From positions 1 to 10,198 of the forward strand of contig PWZK01000328.1 of assembly GCA_003567495.1 (NCBI GenBank): a stretch of DNA of 10,198 nucleotides. The letters run 5' to 3'. Made by a program: the position numbers and the translations under genes. Source of the DNA: Candidatus Brocadiaceae bacterium. GTDB lineage: Bacteria > Planctomycetota > Brocadiia > SM23-32. Within the stretch, counting starts at the first letter, position 1, and each line of letters begins with the position of its first letter. The notes beneath the pieces were generated by a model, which was not told where the DNA came from, made no database searches, and worked only from the letters and a program-made list of their open reading frames with translations. Shown here one piece after another: positions 1 through 6,200 of this stretch.

Positions 1-335
1 AGAAAACGCCTGCTTTTCTCCAGATTGGCGTCCGCCTCGGCTTCGCGCAGTCTTGCCTGTTCCTCCATCTCCCTCGCAAATGTATCCTCGACCTCGGGTT
101 GGCTCATCAGCGGCTCAGCGTCCGTATAGGCGTCCTTGATGCCGCGCAACACAATGTCAATGTCCAGTTCCATATCGTTCATCCGAAGTGATTCGGCAAT
201 CTGCATGCCGATTGCATAGCTGAGCTTTTGAACCCGTCCTTCCAGTTCGATTTCAGTTTCTGCGGCCACAACGTCGCTTGAGACAAAAAAAGTCGCTGCA
301 AACAAAAAGCAGGCCAATATGCCGGTCTGTTTCAT
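1..335 (-). CDS. FKBP-type peptidyl-prolyl cis-trans isomerase, N-terminal part (runs off left edge)
   Basis: Reading leftward from ATG at 335, the frame stays open for 111 codons to the window edge, so only the N-terminus is present. Residues 1-25 look like a Sec signal peptide: Lys at position 2, a hydrophobic core (ILACFLFAATFFV) and a likely cleavage site near VVAA/ET. The mature part begins with the dimerisation domain seen in Mip/FkpA-type FKBPs. It has a KLSYAIGMQIAESL segment at about residues 37-50, then an ELDIDIVLRGIKDAYTDAEPL stretch, then a charged Glu/Ala-rich helix (residues 85-110) that would lead into the FKBP catalytic domain outside the window. The expected role is proline isomerisation and chaperoning of exported proteins in the periplasm or outer membrane. 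A good ribosome-binding site (GAGGGAG, 344-350) lies 8 nt before the ATG. The Cys at residue 9 is preceded by ILA, but it is too close to the N-terminus for a convincing lipobox. The family call is fairly sure; the subtype is not. Confidence 0.82.
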   Translation of the reverse strand, partial: MKQTGILACFLFAATFFVSSDVVAAETEIELEGRVQKLSYAIGMQIAESLRMNDMELDIDIVLRGIKDAYTDAEPLMSQPEVEDTFAREMEEQARLREAEADANLEKSRRF

Positions 336-457
336 AACACGTGCTCCCTCGAAAAAAGTTGCCATGTGAGAATTTTTCCAGATACTATCTTAAAGCTTAA
401 CGAAAAACCGGAAAAAAATCAATTGACAAAAAACCTTTCATGAATTATCATCTTGTC
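336..457. other. Divergent intergenic region between the FKBP gene and tyrA
   Basis: This 122-bp AT-rich stretch carries the ribosome-binding site of the FKBP gene on the minus strand (344-350) and the tyrA promoter on the plus strand (423-451). I found no convincing minus-strand promoter for the FKBP gene; the best -10-like hexamers around 382-392 lack a matching -35. I saw no hairpin terminator or structured RNA. Confidence 0.6.
423..451 (+). promoter_or_regulatory. Sigma70-like promoter of tyrA (probable leaderless transcript)
   Basis: A perfect -35 box TTGACA (423-428) is followed by a 17-nt spacer and a -10 box TATCAT (446-451, one mismatch to consensus). Six bases separate the -10 box from the A of the ATG at 458, so transcription would be expected to start at or next to that A. 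The promoter overlaps the first codons of the longer reading frame opened by ATG 440. That argues for 458 as the true start. The hexamers are read directly; the transcription start is inferred. Confidence 0.7.
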
Positions 458-1333
458 ATGAAAACGTTTTTTAACAAAATAGCCATTGTAGGCCCCGGGC
501 TAATAGGCGGTTCCATGGGTATGGCCATTCGTCGCAAAAAACTTGCCTCCCGGGTCGTGGGAGTCGGACGAAGAGAGGTTTCGCTCAGGAAGGCGGCTCT
601 GGCGGGCGCCGCAGACACTACCACCACCGACCTGCGGGCCGGCGTGACTGACGCAGATCTTGTGGTTCTGGCCACTCCGCCCGACACCTTTGGGAAAATT
701 GCCGCCGTGCTTGCCGGTTGTATGAAAAAAAATGCTATCCTCACCGATGTGGCGAGCACGAAAGAAAAAGTGGTTAAATCAGTGCTTGGCTCTATGTCGG
801 GACGTGAAGACATCATTTTTATCCCGACACACCCGATGGCCGGAAGTGAAAAAGGAGGCGTCGAAAACGCTTCCCACGACCTTTTTGCAGGTTCAAAATG
901 TATATTCACGCCGCTTCAAAACACCCCGACAGCCGCTTTGGAGCTATTGAAACGTATGTGGGAAGAGCTCGGCGCACACATATTAGTTATAACTCCCCAG
1001 GAGCACGATACTCTTGTCGCGCGCGTAAGCCACGTTCCCCATATCGTCGCCTCGGCTCTGATAAATACCGTCGGGGAAAGCGACGGGCAAGCCGGAGGCA
1101 AAGGGCTGCTTGACACCACACGCATAGCGAGCGGAAACCCGGAGTTATGGACGGCCATATGTGAGAATAATCCGGAAAAAATTCTCTCGGCGCTTGATGA
1201 TTTCTCCGATACCATAGCGGAGGCAAGGGAGTTGATAGCCCGGAAGGACTTCAAAGCCCTGGCAGCCTGGCTGCATGCGGCTAAAAAGAAAAGGGATTTC
1301 ATACTTGAACGGCGAACAAAGAGGGGGGTGTGA
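458..1333 (+). CDS. tyrA: Prephenate/arogenate dehydrogenase
   Basis: This enzyme oxidatively decarboxylates prephenate (or arogenate) with NAD(P)+ in tyrosine synthesis, in the cytoplasm. From the 458 start it is 291 residues. A Rossmann fold opens with GPGLIGGSMG at residues 12-21. The family's HPMAGSE motif is at 125-131, the SHVPH segment with the likely catalytic histidine at 191-195, and DTTRIASGNPELW at 219-231, which carries the conserved Arg. The protein ends soon after the helical dehydrogenase domain, with no C-terminal ACT domain and no fused chorismate mutase. Feedback control by tyrosine through an ACT domain is therefore not expected. An in-frame ATG at 440 would add six residues (297 aa), but neither ATG has a Shine-Dalgarno sequence and the promoter overlaps the upstream one, so I favour 458. 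The stop codon overlaps the start of the downstream radical SAM gene, which points to a two-gene operon. NAD versus NADP and prephenate versus arogenate use cannot be decided here. Confidence 0.93.
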   Translation: MKTFFNKIAIVGPGLIGGSMGMAIRRKKLASRVVGVGRREVSLRKAALAGAADTTTTDLRAGVTDADLVVLATPPDTFGKIAAVLAGCMKKNAILTDVASTKEKVVKSVLGSMSGREDIIFIPTHPMAGSEKGGVENASHDLFAGSKCIFTPLQNTPTAALELLKRMWEELGAHILVITPQEHDTLVARVSHVPHIVASALINTVGESDGQAGGKGLLDTTRIASGNPELWTAICENNPEKILSALDDFSDTIAEARELIARKDFKALAAWLHAAKKKRDFILERRTKRGV

Positions 1334-2766
1334 CATTGAAAGTTCTGCTGGTAAGACCTCACGTCATACTCAAGGTCGCAAAACGGCTCCGGGATTTTTT
1401 GCATCTGGAACCGCTTGCGCTGGAAATCGTGGCAGGCGGGATCGACCTGAAACATGAGGTCAGCATACTGGATCTGGCTTCAGTGAAAAAGCCTGAAAAA
1501 ATTTTTATGCATGCTCTTTCCGTCTATACACCTGACGTTATCGGATTTACCGGCTACTCCAATCAGGCAAAGGCGGTAAAAGAGTTAGCATTGCGGGCCA
1601 GAGAATGGCTTCCCGACGCACTGATTATGGCCGGCGGCATCCATGCCACGGTTGCGCCAAAGGATTACCTGAGTTGCACCGGACTTGATCTGGTTATACG
1701 CGGCGAGGGCGGTTCGGCAATGAAACGGTTGTTTGCAGAGATTGAAAGAGGGGCCCCGATACCGGAAGACGAGGTTTTTTTGCACGCTCGTTCACCCTCC
1801 TCGCAAAGCATGGCAGGCCGCAGGCCGCCACCGCTGCCGGACTGGCAAGCGGTCCCGCAGCCGCGCCGCGAGCTGGTTGATCGCTCAGACTATTTCTGCA
1901 TCTGGCACGGCGGGCCCGGGGAGAAACTGCCGACCCTCTATCCGCGCACTGCCGCAATGCGAACAAGCGTAGGATGCCCGAACCGGTGCAATTTTTGTGT
2001 CGTTCATTATCTGGCCGACGGCAAATATCTTCAGCGCACGCCTGAAGAAACTGTTGACGAGATCGATTCTGTTGCGGAAGAACATATCTATTTCGTTGAC
2101 GATGAGATGTTTATTAATCCACGGCGTTGTGAGCGTATTGCACAACTGCTGCTTGAGCGCGGGATTGAAAAAAAATATGTAAGCTGGGCGCGTGCCGATA
2201 CTATATGCAAATATCCCGAATTGTTCAGGCTCTGGGAAAAGGCCGGGCTTTCGCTTCTCTATGTCGGTTTGGAATCTCTGGATGCCGAGACGCTCGAGGG
2301 GTTTAACAAGGGTATAGAGCCGGACGTTAACCGGCGGGCTGTTAAGATATTGCGGGAGCTTGGCATCGGACTGCATGCCGCGTTAATGGTTCGCCCGGAA
2401 TTCGGCGAGGAAGACTTTGCAAGACTTCGCGAGGCGGTGGATTATGTAACCCCCGCCGAGGTAACCTTTACCGTGTTTTCGCCATCACCCGGCACTCCTC
2501 TCTGGGAAAAATATGAAAACGACTTCATTTGTCCTGACCCCTACAGTTTCTACGATTGTTTTCATACGATCCTGCCCACAACGCTGCCGCTGAAAAAATT
2601 CTACGCCCGTTTTGCTCAACTTTACCTTGCCGGAGCCCGGGAGAATCCATGGCGTCATAACAGCGTAAAAGTCCCGCTCAAAGATTTTGTGCATTTCATC
2701 TATAGCGGCATACGCTACGGCATAGCCCTTCGCGGGATCTATCAGGATTACCCGCATAGTTCATAG
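1330..2766 (+). CDS. B12-binding-domain radical SAM protein (class B type)
   Basis: A 478-residue enzyme of the cobalamin-dependent radical SAM type. Residues 4-135 form a B12-binding-like Rossmann domain (KVLLVRP, IGFTGYS, MAGGIHATV, VIRGEGG). It lacks a DxHxxG motif, as many class B members do. The radical SAM barrel follows, with the [4Fe-4S] motif CPNRCNFC at 216-223 (C216, C220, C223), YFVDDEMF at 254-261 and YVGLES at 311-316. The last ~110 residues (from about 370) are a family-specific extension. Family members typically do methylations, ring contractions or cyclisations, for example in hopanoid, bacteriochlorophyll or antibiotic synthesis; the substrate here is not recognisable. The start is GTG at 1330, overlapping the tyrA stop by 4 nt, with GAGG at 1321-1324 as ribosome-binding site. 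TTG at 1336 is a possible alternative start two codons in. The overlap with tyrA suggests co-translation and perhaps an aromatic substrate, which is inference. Its 3' end overlaps the convergent leuD-like gene. Confidence 0.85.
   Translation: MTLKVLLVRPHVILKVAKRLRDFLHLEPLALEIVAGGIDLKHEVSILDLASVKKPEKIFMHALSVYTPDVIGFTGYSNQAKAVKELALRAREWLPDALIMAGGIHATVAPKDYLSCTGLDLVIRGEGGSAMKRLFAEIERGAPIPEDEVFLHARSPSSQSMAGRRPPPLPDWQAVPQPRRELVDRSDYFCIWHGGPGEKLPTLYPRTAAMRTSVGCPNRCNFCVVHYLADGKYLQRTPEETVDEIDSVAEEHIYFVDDEMFINPRRCERIAQLLLERGIEKKYVSWARADTICKYPELFRLWEKAGLSLLYVGLESLDAETLEGFNKGIEPDVNRRAVKILRELGIGLHAALMVRPEFGEEDFARLREAVDYVTPAEVTFTVFSPSPGTPLWEKYENDFICPDPYSFYDCFHTILPTTLPLKKFYARFAQLYLAGARENPWRHNSVKVPLKDFVHFIYSGIRYGIALRGIYQDYPHSS
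2748..2766. other. Tail-to-tail overlap of two convergent genes
   Basis: The plus-strand radical SAM gene ends at 2766 (TAG) and the minus-strand leuD-like gene ends at 2748 (TAA), so 19 bp encode the C-termini of both proteins. There is no intergenic space and I saw no hairpin followed by a T-run on either side. Each transcript probably extends antisense into the other gene. Confidence 0.85.
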
Positions 2767-3236
2767 CGTGCATATTTCATCAGTCCGCCCGACTCAATGA
2801 TACGTGCTATCTCATCGGGGAAGGGGGGGAATTGATAGGTGCGTTTCAGGTTTTTGTTTTTTATGGTGCCACTTTTGAAATCCACTTCTATCTCATCGCC
2901 TTCCCTTGCATCTCGTGCGGCTTCCGGGCACTCGGCTATCGGCAGACCCGTATTAATGCAGTTGCGGAAGAATATCCTTGCAAAAGATTCCGCTATGACG
3001 CATGAAATGCCGAATCCTTTCAGCGCCAGAGGAGCGTGTTCTCTGCTTGAACCGCAACCGAAATTTTTCCCGGCTACTATGACATCCCCGCTCTTTGCTT
3101 TTTCGGTAAACCCGGCGTCGGCGTCTTCCATGCAGTGCAGCGCCAGCTCTTTTGGGTCCGCTGTGTTCAGATACCTGGCGGGTATGATTTCATCGGTGTT
3201 GACGTCATCGCCAAACTTCCAGCATTTTTTATGCAT
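2748..3236 (-). CDS. leuD: 3-isopropylmalate dehydratase small subunit-like protein (LeuD/aconitase swivel domain)
   Basis: A 162-residue protein with the compact aconitase swivelling domain. It opens with KFGDDVNTDEIIPARYLNT (residues 7-25) and has the signature GCGSSREHA at 60-68, followed by VIAESFARIFFRNCINTGLP (80-99). The length matches the short LeuD/HacB class of archaea and anaerobic bacteria rather than the ~200-residue E. coli form. With a LeuC-type large subunit it would isomerise 2- to 3-isopropylmalate in leucine synthesis. Homoaconitase or methylmalate isomerase are alternatives, because the substrate-loop segment YLNT (22-25) does not clearly settle specificity. The large subunit that holds the Fe-S cluster and catalytic residues is not in this window. 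AGGAG at 3246-3250 lies 9 nt before the ATG, inside the end of the upstream 1404-codon gene, with which it overlaps by 8 nt. The two are very likely co-transcribed and translationally coupled. The gene symbol is by family; the actual substrate is unproven. Confidence 0.88.
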   Translation of the reverse strand: MHKKCWKFGDDVNTDEIIPARYLNTADPKELALHCMEDADAGFTEKAKSGDVIVAGKNFGCGSSREHAPLALKGFGISCVIAESFARIFFRNCINTGLPIAECPEAARDAREGDEIEVDFKSGTIKNKNLKRTYQFPPFPDEIARIIESGGLMKYARYELCG

Positions 3237-6200
3237 TTTTTACCACTCCTGAAAAATTCTTGATATCTTTGTGCATATGTTCGCGAGCCTGGTGCACGAA
3301 AGCCTCCAGCGCCGTATCTTCGCTGGACTGCTGCAGGCCGTCGAAGTCAAGCCTTATCACCGGTACGTCGCAGTCGTGGCGAAACTTCTCTATAAGGCTG
3401 TTCACCATTGCTCCGGGCATACACCCGAAAGGCGCCACGTTAACGACCCCGTTGAATCCGTGTTCTGCATATTCGACCGCGCGCCCGAGGCTCAGTATGG
3501 CTTCGCCTTTGATGGACGGGTCCAGATAGGAGGCGCCCAGTTTTATGACCTCTGATATGGGGCGTTCACGCGGCATGTGCTGTACCGCTCCGTTGAATAT
3601 GCCGGCGATGCGGTTTTCCCTCCATCGGGAGAGAAACTCGGTCCCCCATTCTTTAGCAAACGAAAAAAACTTGCCGTTTTGCCGGCTCGTATCGCGCCGG
3701 TCCCAGGCTATGTAGTTGAGCCATTCCTGGAACGGTGGCAGAATAACCTGCGCGCCGTATTCTTCAAGGCGGCGCACAAGAAAATTATTGGCAAATTCGT
3801 TTGACCGTACATATATTTCGCCGACTATGCCGATCATAGGGCGTTTATCGGAGTTGTTCAGCTCGATTGCTTCCATGCGGCTGCGAATTTCCGCAGCCTT
3901 TTCGCAATAATCGCCGTTCTCCCCCGCCACCTCTGCCAGTTCGTTCAGACAGCGGCGGTAAACGCGGTCGGTTTCGCCCTTGTTCACTTCATAAGGGCGG
4001 CGTTCCCGCAGCATTTTCTGCATAAAATCTACGATCAGGACAAGATCCCAGCATTTGCGGTAGAAGTCGGGTCCGAATGATTCTACATGGTTGGAGAACT
4101 CTTCGGTTTGGTCCATTACCACCATGGGCACGTGTTCAAGCCCTATATCATCCAGCACCATCCGGTGGAATTTATGGTATTGTCCGAACCGGCAGGGGCC
4201 GTTGGCCTGTGCCATGAAGAACGAGGCTTTTCCCGCATCAAAATCTTTGCTTTCAGTTTTTCGTACTATATCGCCTGTCGTAAGTATGCACGGGAAACAT
4301 TCTTTCCCGCTCGTGAACTTTCTTCCCAATTCGACGCTTCGGTGGTCTGAGACCGGCAACGCTTCGGCTTTTACACCGTTGGCACGCAAAACACCCTGCA
4401 TCATCAGACAATGGTCGTCCATATACGGAATATATACCTTTACATCGTCAGTGCGCCCGCGGAGGTCGAAAAACATGTCTTCGCCTCGGGGTTTTTTATG
4501 AAATTTGCGACTTCCACCGTTTTGCAGGCTGTCGAGGAACGCTTCGCAGCGCGTTATCGCGCCGACGTCCGCGCTGTGTTCGTCGATCTCGAGCGTCAGA
4601 TATGGCTCCCCGAGCACGCGGCCAAAGAATTTGCTTATAAAAGAATCGGGGCCGCACCTGAAATTGGTGATGTACACCGCGTGCAGGTTAGGTTTTTCAG
4701 CAATATATTTGCCGGCGGCTACTATTTTCTGGCCGTATTTCCAGTACATGTGCGGGAATTCGTCCTGGATATCTTTAAGGTCAACCGGCAAAAAGTCGAT
4801 GGGTAGAGCAAGCGTTCCGAGGTTGCGCAATTTCTCCGGTAAATCCAGGTTTACTCCCGGATCGCACCCGTTATAAGGACGGCTTATCACGGCCAGGGCT
4901 ATCTCGTCTTTTCCCAGTCCGTCGATAAGCTCCCGGCCGCGTTTCCTGCAGGAATCCCTGAAGTTGTCCAGAGCTTTCCACCCCTCTTCAACGGCTTTTT
5001 CGGTTTTCTGCGAAGGAACTTCGAACATCTGGGCGATATCACGCAGTTTTTCGCTGATATGGCCGCGCCCTTTCTCAAATTGAAGTACGGGTGCGATAAT
5101 GGGAAGGTCTCCCCGCTTTTCCGCATCCGCGAAAGCGAACCTCACGGCATAGGGCAGGCTCTGCACAAGCGGGCACACATAGTGATGGACGATTTTTTCC
5201 GCCTCCACCTCCATATTGATCACGCTGGGCAGGAATATATAGTCAACCTCTTTCTTCAGCAGGTCGGCCACGTGCCCGTGTGCGACTTTTATCGGAAAAC
5301 AGGTCTCAGTGGTTACACGTTCTCCCCCGTCGGCTATTATTTGTCGGTTTGTGGGGTCGGAGAGCTGGATGTCGCAGCCTAGTTCGGTGAAAAAAGCTTT
5401 CCAGAGCGGATACTGATCGTAAAATGTAAGTGCCCGCGGCATGCCGATTGTGACACCGATAGGGTCACCGGGCGCTTTGTCGGGATAAGAGTTCATAAGG
5501 AACCGGCTGCGTTCTTCAAACGGCCTGGGAAGGTGCTTTCCCTTCCGGTATTTTTTCTGGTCATCAAATTTGCCGCATCTGCTGCCGTAATGCAACGGTT
5601 CGCGTCCTTCGATAGAGACCCTGTGGATTTCACAATTATTCGAGCAGCTCTTACACTCAAAGGTTTTCAGTTCGTACCGGGAGTCTCTCAGGTCGAAACC
5701 CCTGAAATCCGTCTTTTCCCCGGCTTCCCCGGCGGCGATAATTGCTGCACCGTAGGCGCCCATGACATCCTGATGCGGGGGCACAATGATTTTCTTCCCC
5801 GTGATTTTCTCAAAAGCGGCTTTAACGCCATGGTTAAAAGCCACTCCGCCCTGGAAAAATATATGATCGCCGACTTTCCTGCCCTCGACCACCCGGTTCA
5901 GGTAGTTGTATACTATGGAATAGCAAAGCCCACCGACGAGGTCGTTGCGCGGAACGCCCTTGTGTTGGTAGAAGTTCAGGTCGCTTTCCATAAAAACCGT
6001 GCAACGCTCGCCCATTTTTACCGGTGCATCGGTGGAAAGTGCGGCCCGGCCGAATTCCTCTTCGATCTTAAGGTCCAGTCGCTCGGCCTGTTCTTCCAGA
6101 AAACTGCCGGTGCCCGCGGCACAAACCTTGTTCATTGCAAAGTCCACTACAGCCCCGTTCTCCAGGGAAACATATTTTGCATCCTGTCCGCCGATCTCGA

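Noticed and set aside
359..388. Alternative plus-strand promoter TTGCCA, 18 nt, TACTAT upstream of tyrA
   Set aside because: The -10 matches only four of six positions and the promoter at 423-451 is clearly better. A leader from this one would still lack a Shine-Dalgarno sequence.
440..457. ATG at 440 as the tyrA start
   Set aside because: It is in frame and possible, but it lies upstream of the predicted transcription start, has no ribosome-binding site, and the -10 box lies within its first codons.
1885..2376. A 163-codon open frame on the minus strand
   Set aside because: It is antisense to the core of the radical SAM gene, covering the CPNRCNFC motif, and shows no independent gene signals.
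2703..2717. Five-base-pair hairpin TAGCG/CGCTA near the end of the radical SAM gene
   Set aside because: The stem is short, within coding sequence and not followed by a T-run on either strand, so it is not a credible terminator.
2823..2829. Runs of seven G in leuD (2823-2829) and in the permease gene (8229-8235) as possible phase-variation sites
   Set aside because: Seven-base runs are near the lower limit for slippage control, both genes are intact and both look like housekeeping functions.
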